Shown piece after piece: positions 1 through 7,717 of a stretch of 64,000 bases of DNA. A program made the translations under genes and the position numbers. Within the stretch, counting starts at the first letter, position 1. Each line of letters opens with the position of its first letter. The stretch comes from Noviherbaspirillum autotrophicum (GTDB lineage: Bacteria > Pseudomonadota > Gammaproteobacteria > Burkholderiales > Burkholderiaceae_D), in contig NZ_JWJG01000028.1 in the NCBI RefSeq assembly GCF_000818395.1, positions 1,076,565 through 1,140,564 on the forward strand. The letters are read 5' to 3'. Under the pieces are notes generated by a model that made no database searches, was not told where the DNA came from, and saw only the letters and a list, made by a program, of their open reading frames with translations.

Positions 1-572
1 TTGCGATCCCAGTGCTTGGCAAAATCGCTGACCGAGAACACATAATTTCCCGTTGATGGATCGGCGATATAGACCAGCCCGTCGCGCAATCCGCGAAACA
101 CCACGAAATGCTTGAAACCGGCATAGTCGATCGGCACGATGGCGGGCTGATCCAGCGTTTCGAGATCCTTGACCTCGGCACGAAAGCCTGCGCTTTCCAC
201 ACCGAGCGAAGCCACATACCGCTTCATGTCAAGCAGGGAAAAGCCGCGGCGCTCGACGATCTTCTCTTTCTCGCCGCGTTCGAGCATGCCTTCCATGCTT
301 TGCTGTTCAGTCACATCAAGACCGATGTGATATTTCAGGAGCGTCACCAGCGCTGCCGACCCACAGCTGTAGTCGTATGCCTGGCGCACGATATGCCGGT
401 ATTTCAATTCGGAATACGGTTCGACCTTCACCGATTGCACGACCGGCCCCGCACCAACCATTTTTTGCGGCAGGTCGATCTGTCCCTGAAGGCGATCGGC
501 CGGCTCGTGCCTCGACCATGCAGCGGAACCACCAATAAGCGCAGCGATGGCGCCCAGTACGATCATGAGCAT
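1..572 (-). CDS. C39 family cysteine peptidase, FilB-like (3' end outside window)
   Basis: About 190 residues are visible; the C-terminus runs off the left edge. An N-terminal hydrophobic stretch (residues 2-18) looks like a signal peptide or anchor. The peptidase C39 fold follows: catalytic Cys70 in DYSCGSAAL, His155 in FKHFVVF and Asp171 in IADPSTG. All three active-site residues are present, so the enzyme looks intact. No ABC-transporter part is seen in the visible portion; bacteriocin exporters carry C39 fused to one. This version is therefore probably a free periplasmic protease. The ATG at 572 has AGGGGA about 7 nt upstream; a nearby ATG in another frame gives only a tiny reading frame. 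C39 enzymes cut after double-glycine-type leaders, and four proteins with such a motif are encoded at 4500-7385. The Fil assignment rests on recalled Acinetobacter gene names and is inference. Confidence 0.82.
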   Translation of the reverse strand, partial: MLMIVLGAIAALIGGSAAWSRHEPADRLQGQIDLPQKMVGAGPVVQSVKVEPYSELKYRHIVRQAYDYSCGSAALVTLLKYHIGLDVTEQQSMEGMLERGEKEKIVERRGFSLLDMKRYVASLGVESAGFRAEVKDLETLDQPAIVPIDYAGFKHFVVFRGLRDGLVYIADPSTGNYVFSVSDFAKHWDR

Positions 573-1039
573 GTCTTCATCCCCTTCATGTCCTCTCCTT
601 GAGTTGATGCTTTTGCGATGTCGCGATGTGCCTCGCGATCACCACGGGAAGCCTGCCGGACCTGCCATGCTTCCTATGACGCTAAGTCGTTCGCAATTCA
701 GCACGGCTATTTATCCGTGAATCAAATGTCAACAAAACTGCGAAGTGGCATTAATGTAAGAGGGAAATTGACTTACCGAACTCGTCCGATCGGACGATAT
801 ATGCTTGTGAAGCATCAATTCCAGCTCTGTTCACGCGCAAAGCAGTGCGCAAAATTGCAGCAGAGAAATTAAAAGAATTCCCAATGGAAATATTTGTAGG
901 GATTGCGTGGAATTAAGGAGATGTTGTGACACTCGCACACGCATCTTGGTATCGCCCGATGGGATGTCCAATTTGCTAGTGCGAGAGATTCAGGATAAGA
1001 CGCAAGATGCCAAACGGCATCCTGCGCCTGTGCAGAGAG
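573..1039. other. 467-base intergenic region upstream of the C39 gene
   Basis: AT-richer than its neighbours, lying between the end of the LuxR gene and the start of the C39 gene, both on the minus strand. It presumably holds the C39 promoter. It contains a 16-base perfect palindrome at 782-797 and, close to the LuxR stop, a small hairpin (GATGCC-AAAC-GGCATC, about 1007-1022) without a good T-run. No convincing gene is seen. Confidence 0.5.
782..797. promoter_or_regulatory. 16-base perfect palindrome, candidate operator
   Basis: TCGTCCGATCGGACGA is fully self-complementary. It sits about 210 bases upstream of the C39 start, in the only intergenic stretch of that transcription unit. A perfect 16-mer in a short non-coding region suggests a dimeric regulator site. 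The regulator is unknown; the neighbouring LuxR/MalT-type protein is one candidate. Confidence 0.35.
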
Positions 1040-3823
1040 TTAAGTAATGATGGACAGCTTGCGGGCCACCGAGATTGCTTCGGTACGCGTGTGGGCCCCC
1101 AGCTTGAGATTGATATTGCGCAAGTGAGTCTTGACCGTGGTGACAGAGACGAACAGTTTTTCGGCAATCGCCTGGTTGCCATAGCCCTTTGCGAGCAAGG
1201 TCAGTACATCCAGCTCGCGCCCGGTCAATTCGTTTTCCATTGCGGCGCGGGGCATGCGAGGCTCCACGACGGCATTCTCGCCGCCATAATAGGTCACAGC
1301 CGAGGCCCCGTTCTTCATTGGATTAAGGATGCGCTCCGCAAAAAAGTGAAGCGCACCGTTTTCCGCACTGGACGCATCTTTCATGCTCTTAAGCATGTCA
1401 TTTACCAGAACCAGCAAAGCCGGCCCTTCATCCTTGAAGACCCGCACAAAGCCCTCGTTCAAGGCATCCTGCAAGGCTTCCTTTATGGTCCGCAATGCCG
1501 GATTGCGTTGACCGGCTTGATGCAGCGCCAGCGCGTAAAGCGCCTTAACCCGCAACGCATAACGCACGCAACTGCGGGCCTGTGCATCCTGCAGGTGTTC
1601 CTTGAGTACAGGCAGTGTGGCGGCGGCTTGCCCACCGTGTACTTGCAAACGCATGGCACCGAGCACCGGAGTTTCGATGTCCTCGGCAATCATCTGCAGA
1701 TCGCGATGGCGCCATGGCGGGGACATACCGACCAGTGAAAACATTGCCTTAGCCGCATCCATATCGCCGTCAAGAACGGCGCCCCGCACCCGCTCCAGAC
1801 GTGCGGAATCAATGATCCGCTGCAGATTGCGCTGCATGCCAAGCTGCTCGAGTTCCAGCAAGATTTGCAGCGCATCGTTCACGTTGCTCTCGGCGCGCAA
1901 AATTCGTGCGTAAATCACATGGCTCGCAATCAGCTGATCTGGAATGCCAGCGTCCTTAATCAAGGGCAGGTACAGTTTCAGCAGGCGCTTCGATTCCTCC
2001 AGCGCATCCATCTCATACAGTACTTCTGCCAGATAAATACTTGCAAAGCCAGCGTCGGCGCCGTACCGGCGGTTCGACATGTCGGATTCAACACCCATGA
2101 TTGCGCGCAAGCGCGGCGCCGTTCCCCGCAACCGCACCTGCGACTCGTCACCGATCAGGGCACGCAGGCGAGCCCCTGCGGCGCGCAATTGTCCTTGTCG
2201 CAAATCCAGCATGCCGTGCATATAACCAGCCAGCGTCACGCTGAACAAGGGCCCGACGGCCGAATGTTCACGCGTGGCCTGGTCAAGAAGCATGCGCGCT
2301 TCCTGATATCTCCCGGCCGTCGCATAGTAGTAGGCGCAACCGATCATCAACATGCTGCGCAAGAGCGGCTCTTGTGCGGCGCCTCCGAGGATGTGCAGGT
2401 CTTCCCACATCGGCGCCGTCTGCTCCACACGGTCAAGCATGACCAGGCTAAAGGCGCGGAGGACATGGTAAGTCGGATGCGAAATCGGCGAGGCGCCGTC
2501 TTCATTGGTCACCGTCTCCAGCAACGTCAATGCCTCTTCGCTGCGGTTGATATGAATGAGCACCCATGCATAAACCGATATCAGCTTTGGATACGCAGCC
2601 AGACTGGCACGGTCGAGTGCGTCGAGCCATCGTGCCAGCAGGCGAACGCGCCCCTGCAGAAACAAGGATTCCGCATTCTTGCTCAGCAAATCGAATAACA
2701 GGTCTTTATCCCCTGATGCAATCGCATGATCAATTGCCGGAATCGGACGTTCCTGTTCAACATACCACATCGCGGCGCGACGATGCAGCGACGATGCAAG
2801 TCCCGGATATTGCCGACCAAGCTGGGCACGTAAAAAACCCGCAAAAAGCGGATGATAACTGTACCAAACATGCTGCTCGTCAAGCGCGCTCATAAACATG
2901 TTGGAGCGCTCAAGCTCTTGCAACAAAACGCCGCTATCCTTGCGTCCAGTGACCGCATTGCAACTATCGGCGCAAAATTTGTGCAGTATGCTGGTTTGAA
3001 GAATGAAATCCTGCACAGGTTTGGGCCTATGGGACAGAACGTCCTCGGCAAGATAAGACGCAACGACCGTATTGGAGCCAGAAAACGTCCGGATATATTG
3101 CTTCGGGTTGTCGTTACTCTCCAGCGCCAGTGATGATAGCCACAGCGCCGCAGCCCATCCGCCAGTCACTTCGTACAGCCGCTCAACATCCTGGCCGTCA
3201 AGTATTAAATTACGCTTGGCTCGTAAAAATTGGCTCGTTTCTTCAAGACTAAACCGAAGCTGTGCAGCATCAATCTCCAGCATTTGCTGGCAGATGCGCA
3301 GGCGTCCCACGCTTAATGTAGGGAATTCGCGTGATCCGATCACGATTCTCTGTTGCGGACCGAGCATTTCGAGTAATTGCTGGACAACCGCGAGCGCGGC
3401 GGGATTATGCAGGTGCTCGAACTCGTCCAGCATCAACATGAATGGTAGTGGCGTCGCAGCGATGGCATGCGCCAGCTCAAATACCTGATCTTCATCGGGG
3501 CTTTCAAGCCCCTGCATTTCCATCAACTCGGATGGCAAAATCCGGCTGACTTGAGCAAATGCCTGGCCGAGGCAACTCATGAATCGATCCAGGTCATTAT
3601 CCCCCGCATCAAGCGTCAACCATGCGATTGCGCAGCCATCAGCCCTGAATGAATCGTAAATATGGCGCAACAACGTCGTCTTGCCGAATCCCGCAGGCGC
3701 CTGCACCAATATAAGTTTGGCGCCTTCTGCCAGCCTGATCCGCTCGACCAAACGTTCACGTGCCATAAAGGGAGCTCCCATGGCGGGAGGCCTGAACTTG
3801 GAGGGCGGCGTCCGCAACACCAT
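1040..3823 (-). CDS. LuxR-family ATP-dependent transcriptional regulator, MalT type
   Basis: 927 residues, the usual length for MalT-like STAND regulators. The N-terminus has the family's basic start (SKFRPPAMG...RERLVERI). A Walker A motif, APAGFGKTT, lies at about residues 42-50. A long helical, TPR-like sensor region fills the middle. A C-terminal LuxR HTH spans about 866-927 (GRELDVLTLLAKGYGNQAIAEKL...VKTHLRNINLKLG). Family knowledge: such proteins bind an inducer and ATP, oligomerise and activate promoters. The gene lies between the C39 peptidase gene and the exported-protein genes and is transcribed away from the latter, so it is the likely local regulator. The inducer is not evident. 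ATG at 3823 is preceded by GGAA at a usable distance. Confidence 0.9.
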   Translation of the reverse strand: MVLRTPPSKFRPPAMGAPFMARERLVERIRLAEGAKLILVQAPAGFGKTTLLRHIYDSFRADGCAIAWLTLDAGDNDLDRFMSCLGQAFAQVSRILPSELMEMQGLESPDEDQVFELAHAIAATPLPFMLMLDEFEHLHNPAALAVVQQLLEMLGPQQRIVIGSREFPTLSVGRLRICQQMLEIDAAQLRFSLEETSQFLRAKRNLILDGQDVERLYEVTGGWAAALWLSSLALESNDNPKQYIRTFSGSNTVVASYLAEDVLSHRPKPVQDFILQTSILHKFCADSCNAVTGRKDSGVLLQELERSNMFMSALDEQHVWYSYHPLFAGFLRAQLGRQYPGLASSLHRRAAMWYVEQERPIPAIDHAIASGDKDLLFDLLSKNAESLFLQGRVRLLARWLDALDRASLAAYPKLISVYAWVLIHINRSEEALTLLETVTNEDGASPISHPTYHVLRAFSLVMLDRVEQTAPMWEDLHILGGAAQEPLLRSMLMIGCAYYYATAGRYQEARMLLDQATREHSAVGPLFSVTLAGYMHGMLDLRQGQLRAAGARLRALIGDESQVRLRGTAPRLRAIMGVESDMSNRRYGADAGFASIYLAEVLYEMDALEESKRLLKLYLPLIKDAGIPDQLIASHVIYARILRAESNVNDALQILLELEQLGMQRNLQRIIDSARLERVRGAVLDGDMDAAKAMFSLVGMSPPWRHRDLQMIAEDIETPVLGAMRLQVHGGQAAATLPVLKEHLQDAQARSCVRYALRVKALYALALHQAGQRNPALRTIKEALQDALNEGFVRVFKDEGPALLVLVNDMLKSMKDASSAENGALHFFAERILNPMKNGASAVTYYGGENAVVEPRMPRAAMENELTGRELDVLTLLAKGYGNQAIAEKLFVSVTTVKTHLRNINLKLGAHTRTEAISVARKLSIIT

Positions 3824-3841
3824 TATTTTTTTCCGTGCGCG

Positions 3842-3858
3842 TTAAAAGTTTCTTTTAA
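3842..3858. promoter_or_regulatory. Palindrome directly upstream of the LuxR/MalT-type gene
   Basis: TTAAAAG-TTT-CTTTTAA is a perfect 7+7 inverted repeat located 19-35 bases upstream of the regulator's ATG. The position fits an autoregulatory operator or a promoter-proximal site. An incidental A/T-rich repeat cannot be excluded. Confidence 0.3.
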
Positions 3859-4013
3859 TTTAATACCAACGTGCGTCAGCAGACCGCACATGATTATGCC
3901 GCCCTTGAAGCCTTTGGGAAATAAAAGCCGGGAGTGATTTCCCCAAAATACTAGAGGCATATATCTAATATGCACACAATTGTAGTGCCACGCCCAAAGC
4001 CAAGTATGGGGTA

Positions 4014-4038
4014 GCTACGACTGGCAAGAAGTCGTAGC
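4014..4038. repeat. Intergenic hairpin
   Basis: GCTACGACT and AGTCGTAGC form a perfect 9-base stem around a 7-base loop. No T-run follows on either strand, so it is a poor intrinsic terminator. It may be an operator or an RNA structure in a long leader. Confidence 0.3.
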
Positions 4039-4326
4039 CGGTGCATTCAAAATGGGAAATACCCTTCCCAAGGACAGAAAACCCTGCTTCTGGGCTGCCT
4101 GAAAATTACACGAAGCTGCCCCGGCCAGCGACAGTCTGGCGCTGGAAGGCATAACGAGGCCTTCTGGAATGCCGCTCAGAACGGAAGTACCCACTGACAC
4201 CAGCATTCATAAAGGTGTCTTGATGCTATCCAGACTTACCCCACTGGCTCTCGAAGCCAATGCTTTGGCCTCAGCGGTCAGCGCGAAACGCTCGGTTCAT
4301 TCTTAACAATATTCTAAGATGAAGTC

Positions 4327-4351
4327 TCTTAATATTGCTTCAATGTTAAGA
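4327..4351. promoter_or_regulatory. Candidate operator of the exported-protein genes
   Basis: TCTTAATATTG-CTT-CAATGTTAAGA is an inverted repeat with 11-base arms and one mismatch. It lies about 150 bases before the first exported-protein gene. A related half pattern, TCTTAACAATATTCTAAGA, lies immediately upstream at 4301-4319. The arrangement suggests tandem sites for a dimeric activator; the MalT-type protein encoded alongside is the obvious candidate. Confidence 0.45.
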
Positions 4352-4499
4352 GCAGCAAGACGCGATGCACCACCGAAATTTGACACGTTGACAATACGCG
4401 TCGGAGATCGCAAGCCCCCACAAGGAGCACAGAGCAAGCGTCTGCAAGACTGAAATAAAAACTTTATAGAAATTCTTTTACCATTTTGGAGACTACATA

Positions 4500-5096
4500 A
4501 TGAAACTGATCAAGAAATCCGCTATCGCTCTGGCCCTGTCCGCAGTTTCCTTCGGCGCCTTCGCAATGACCTCCATCGACGACGCAGCACTGAGCCAAGT
4601 GAGCGGCCAAGACGGCGTGTCGATCGCTGCTGACCTGAACATCAACATCGGTTCGTTCACCTACACCGACAAGGGTGCAACCGCTGCTGAGAACGGTTCC
4701 GTATCGTTCAACAACATCGCCGTCCGCGGTGCGTTCATCATGCAAATCGACGTGCTGGCTGCTGCAGCTTTCAATACTGACGCAGTTGGCTCCTTGGCTG
4801 TTCTGCTGGCCCCCACCTCCGGCGCTACCGCCGTCGCCGACGCAACCACCCTGGCAATTGCTACCAGCAATGCCTTGGGCCGTACGGTTGACGCCACTGG
4901 TCTGGGTCCGGATGCTGGCGACGTAGTTCGTTTCGCCTTCCCGAAAGTTACCGGCGCAGAATCGCTGGCACACAATGCATCGATGTCGATCACGGTTGAC
5001 TCGATCACTACTGGCAACGGCGGCAAGTCCTTCGGTAGCGTTGCTCTGAAGAACTTCGACCTGCAAGGCACCAAGGTCTGGATGTTCGGTCACTAA
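4500..5096 (+). CDS. Exported protein, DUF6160/FilA-like (paralog 1)
   Basis: 198 residues. The signal peptide is residues 1-22 (ending SFGAFA). It is followed at once by the family motif SIDDAALSQVSGQDGVSI (about residues 25-42). The rest is Ala/Gly/Thr/Ser/Val-rich, Cys-free and has alternating hydrophobic residues, so it is probably beta-rich and extracytoplasmic. The C-terminus is KVWMFGH; paralog 4 ends similarly in LRLWSH. ATG at 4500 has GGAGA upstream. A structured terminator follows, so this gene may be expressed more strongly than the three behind it. FilA-like proteins are named as components of a putative pilus system in Acinetobacter; the biochemical role is not known to me. Confidence 0.8.
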   Translation: MKLIKKSAIALALSAVSFGAFAMTSIDDAALSQVSGQDGVSIAADLNINIGSFTYTDKGATAAENGSVSFNNIAVRGAFIMQIDVLAAAAFNTDAVGSLAVLLAPTSGATAVADATTLAIATSNALGRTVDATGLGPDAGDVVRFAFPKVTGAESLAHNASMSITVDSITTGNGGKSFGSVALKNFDLQGTKVWMFGH

Positions 5097-5100
5097 TCTC

Positions 5101-5173
5101 TTCTTGTTGCTGAAACAAGAATCTGACCCGGTAGTATGAATACGCCCCCTTGCGCAAGCCGGGGGGCGTTTCT
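5101..5173 (+). terminator. Double hairpin terminator/attenuator between paralogs 1 and 2
   Basis: Two hairpins follow the first exported-protein gene. The first is TTCTTGTT-GCTGA-AACAAGAA (5101-5121). The second is ACGCCCCC pairing with GGGGGCGT (5142-5149 with 5162-5169), followed by TTTCT. The second has the form of an intrinsic terminator with a weak T-run, which would allow partial read-through into the next three genes. Confidence 0.6.
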
Positions 5174-5224
5174 ATCAGTAGGTTTGAAAATCTTTCTGCA
5201 AAGATACTGCGTCTGGTGACTAAC

Positions 5225-5971
5225 ATGATAAGTCTGATCCGAACTGGTCTTGTATGCTTGAGTGCAGCCGCAGCATTGCTCAATGCTGGCCCGGCCTCGG
5301 CACAGCTGCGTCCACTGTCGGAAAAAGAATTGTCGGCCACCTATGGTCAAGGTTTGCTGGATCTGACCAACAGCAGCTTCGTCTCCAACGGCGACACGCT
5401 TTACAGCACCCGCATCGCCATCGGCGCCGATGTCCTGCTGAATGCGAACTTTGGAAAAATCAACCTGGGCGCGAAGACGACCGGCGGCGTGACCGACTGG
5501 AGCACTGCCTATATCGACATGCCGGTGCTGCAGTTCGGCCGCCTGGACAGCACGGCAGACAAACGCCTGGTGCAAATTACCAATCCCTATTTCGAATTCG
5601 TCTACAAGAATGCGCCGGATGCAGCGACACGCGAAGTAATCGGCATGCGCATGGGCTTCGAGGGAATCAAGGGCGACATCGGGCTGACGATCAACACGCT
5701 GAGCGGATCGATGCTCATCGGCGGGGCGGAATACAAGGGTTCTAAAACTACAGGTCCTGCGGTCCCGGGCGTCACCGCCGGCGACGCGAACGGCGCCAGC
5801 CGCGACTTCTGGATTTCGGCGCTCAAGACCGCCGTGCAGTTTCCGACGACGTCCGGCATGGCCGAACCGCCGTCTGCCGCACAGGCGGGATTCTGGCTCA
5901 ACTGGCGCGATAGGCTGACGGCCCTGAGCACCGCAAATGGCGCGCCGCCCCCCAATGCCTTCAGACGATAA
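5225..5971 (+). CDS. Exported protein, FilA-like motif (paralog 2)
   Basis: 248 residues from the ATG at 5225. The signal peptide is about residues 1-26 (ending AGPASA). A variant of the locus motif follows, LRPLSEKELSATYGQGLLDL, with GQ in the double-glycine position. The body is beta-prone and Cys-poor, with a proline-rich tail (GAPPPNAF). A TTG further upstream would extend the protein but falls in the terminator hairpin and would bury the signal peptide, so it is rejected. The ribosome binding site is weak. It shares the N-terminal design with its neighbours but little else, suggesting parts of one structure rather than simple duplicates. Confidence 0.75.
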   Translation: MISLIRTGLVCLSAAAALLNAGPASAQLRPLSEKELSATYGQGLLDLTNSSFVSNGDTLYSTRIAIGADVLLNANFGKINLGAKTTGGVTDWSTAYIDMPVLQFGRLDSTADKRLVQITNPYFEFVYKNAPDAATREVIGMRMGFEGIKGDIGLTINTLSGSMLIGGAEYKGSKTTGPAVPGVTAGDANGASRDFWISALKTAVQFPTTSGMAEPPSAAQAGFWLNWRDRLTALSTANGAPPPNAFRR

Positions 5972-5989
5972 CGCAAGGTGCGCCCGATC

Positions 5990-6907
5990 ATGAATCCCAG
6001 CCGATTTATGCCACGCACTCGCAGCATTACACTCGGCGCACTGCTTCTGTATTCGGCAATAGCGTGCCAACAGGCGGGTGCTGCCAGCATGGAACCGCTG
6101 AGCGATGCGGCACTGTCGACAGTGCGAGGGGGCGATGGCGTCAGCTTCGACTTGAACAATTTCTCGCTGTCCGGCAACGCGAAGATCACCTATACCGCAC
6201 CGACAGGCGCCAGCGCGTATATCAGCAATATTTATCTTACGCGCTCGGACGACACCAGCAATCCGTTCGGCGATCCCTATACCCTGGATGTCAGAACGGC
6301 ATCCGGGCTGTCAGACGTGATCGAGTTGATGTTCCCGAAAAATGCTGCGGGACTCGCGAAGTGGCAGTTCGCCTACGATTGGGGTGTCAATGCCAATGAC
6401 ATCGCTTTCGAGGGCGGCAGCACCGTTTTCAAGGATGTGGTGTTCTACGGTGGCGGTCTACAGCTTTTCCCGCCCCGCGTCGGCGAGGGCATTGGCTTCG
6501 GCCTTGGTCTGCGCATGGACATCGGTGAAATCCTGGTACGTCCGCGCGGACGCGACGACATAACGAATCCTGACTCGACCGCCGAACAAATGCGGTTCAG
6601 CAGGATTCGGGTAGGCGCCGTCGGCAGCGATGGCATCACCATTACCTCGTCGCCCTGGCAGATTGCGGATGCAGGCGCACAACCGGGCGTGATTAACGCC
6701 GTGACCGATCCCAACGATCCGTCCAAGTCGCGCCTCCACATTGGCATCGGCTGGCCGGACCTTGATCGCGCACCGAATGGCGCGGCGGTCGGTGGCATAG
6801 AAATCGGAAATATTTCATTCGGGAACAGCACGGCGCCATTCGATCTCGGTGCCAGCCGCATCGGCAATATACAGATTCAGTATCTCGACATTAAATTCAA
6901 GCCCTGA
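5990..6907 (+). CDS. Exported protein, FilA-like motif (paralog 3)
   Basis: 305 residues, the longest of the four. An N-terminal signal (about residues 11-32) is followed by MEPLSDAALSTVRGGDGVSF. Here the double-glycine position is a true GG, so the match to C39-type leader sites is best in this protein. The body is rich in Gly, Asp and Ile/Val with repeated short beta-like segments, ending YLDIKFKP. The start ATG at 5990 has AAGGTG nine bases upstream; a GTG at 5978 is the alternative. It starts 18 bases after paralog 2 and stops one base before paralog 4, so the three are one operon. Confidence 0.77.
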   Translation: MNPSRFMPRTRSITLGALLLYSAIACQQAGAASMEPLSDAALSTVRGGDGVSFDLNNFSLSGNAKITYTAPTGASAYISNIYLTRSDDTSNPFGDPYTLDVRTASGLSDVIELMFPKNAAGLAKWQFAYDWGVNANDIAFEGGSTVFKDVVFYGGGLQLFPPRVGEGIGFGLGLRMDIGEILVRPRGRDDITNPDSTAEQMRFSRIRVGAVGSDGITITSSPWQIADAGAQPGVINAVTDPNDPSKSRLHIGIGWPDLDRAPNGAAVGGIEIGNISFGNSTAPFDLGASRIGNIQIQYLDIKFKP

Positions 6908-6908
6908 C

Positions 6909-7385
6909 ATGTACAAAAAATTGCTTAGCTTTGTTGCGGGATTATGTGTCAGCGCCGGAGCACTGGCCCAGGGCCTGCGTCCGCTCGACGATGGCGAGCT
7001 GTCCAAGGTGAGCGGCAAGGATGGCATCGGCATCATGATGGATCTGCAATTAAACATGACATCGCTGACCGACACCAGCGCCAACAGCCATGTGGCACTC
7101 GGCTTCAAAGGCGAGGATGGCAAGACCAACTACATTGTTGTCAAGAACCCACGCGGCGCACTGTTCACTAGCATAGGCATCGATGTCAAGAAGCGGACGG
7201 ACGGCGGCCCCGACTACGTTGCTGTGAAACTGCCTAGTGATAGTATATTCAGCAACTTCGGCTTCGAGTCGATCAATGCACAACCCGATCCGACGACGGT
7301 AGTGCCGTTCAACCAAACCCTCGGCGGTTTGAAGATTGATGGCAAGATGTCCATGACGGGCGAACTCAGGCTCTGGTCGCATTAA
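6909..7385 (+). CDS. Exported protein, DUF6160/FilA-like (paralog 4)
   Basis: 158 residues. The signal peptide is 1-20 (ending SAGALA). The motif RPLDDGELSKVSGKDGIGIMMDL follows in a position equivalent to paralog 1, with GK at the scissile-like position. The protein ends LRLWSH, echoing KVWMFGH of paralog 1; these two are the closest pair in length and layout. The ATG follows the preceding stop after one base, indicating translational coupling. No terminator is obvious downstream. Confidence 0.78.
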   Translation: MYKKLLSFVAGLCVSAGALAQGLRPLDDGELSKVSGKDGIGIMMDLQLNMTSLTDTSANSHVALGFKGEDGKTNYIVVKNPRGALFTSIGIDVKKRTDGGPDYVAVKLPSDSIFSNFGFESINAQPDPTTVVPFNQTLGGLKIDGKMSMTGELRLWSH

Positions 7386-7717
7386 TCCGGATGCCAAACC
7401 CGCCACGCGATAGCGCCCGACCTGCCGAATGGAGCGCGTCCTCTTTGTCCATTCGCCTGCGACTTGTTAGACGTCATAAGCGCCTGCAACGTATTCGTCA
7501 TCGATTCACCAGACGCGCCGCTGCGTTGCCGGCAAGCCGTCCCATCCCGTAACACCGACAGAAGCCCCCGAGGTCGTTCACTCCGGTATCGTTTTCCCTG
7601 ATGCCGCCGTAGTCATACCGGGCAGGGAGAAGCGGCTTCCTTTTCTTGGAGGTGCATGGATGCGGCCTCCGGCTGCATGACGGCGTAAAATGCCTTTTTC
7701 AGAAACGCGTTGCCATC
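7386..7717. other. Intergenic region before the LysR gene
   Basis: 332 bases without a convincing gene or terminator. Near 7650 an AGGAGG-like sequence precedes two very short reading frames (under 12 codons), which I regard as chance. The LysR promoter is presumably here. Confidence 0.4.

Larger units (their letters stand above)
3824..4499. other. 676-base divergent regulatory region
   Basis: Lies between the MalT-type regulator (minus) and the first exported-protein gene (plus). It contains three notable inverted repeats, at 3842-3858, 4014-4038 and 4327-4351, plus two TTGACA hexamers at 4380-4385 and 4388-4393. No TATAAT-like hexamer at standard spacing is obvious, which would fit activator dependence. 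A reading frame at 4015-4206 (minus) has no ribosome binding site and no recognisable features, so I do not call it. Confidence 0.5.

Noticed and set aside
4015..4206. 63-codon minus-strand frame in the divergent regulatory region
   Set aside because: No ribosome binding site, no family features; overlaps the hairpin at 4014-4038.
4500..7385. Bacteriocin cluster with double-glycine leaders
   Set aside because: The proteins have ordinary Sec signal peptides, are 158-305 residues long and beta-prone, and no C39-ABC exporter or immunity gene is seen. The leader-like motif follows the signal peptide instead of forming the N-terminus.
7650..7690. Tiny leader peptide frames (under 12 codons) after an AGGAGG-like site before the LysR gene
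   Set aside because: Too short, poorly spaced and without any attenuator structure.
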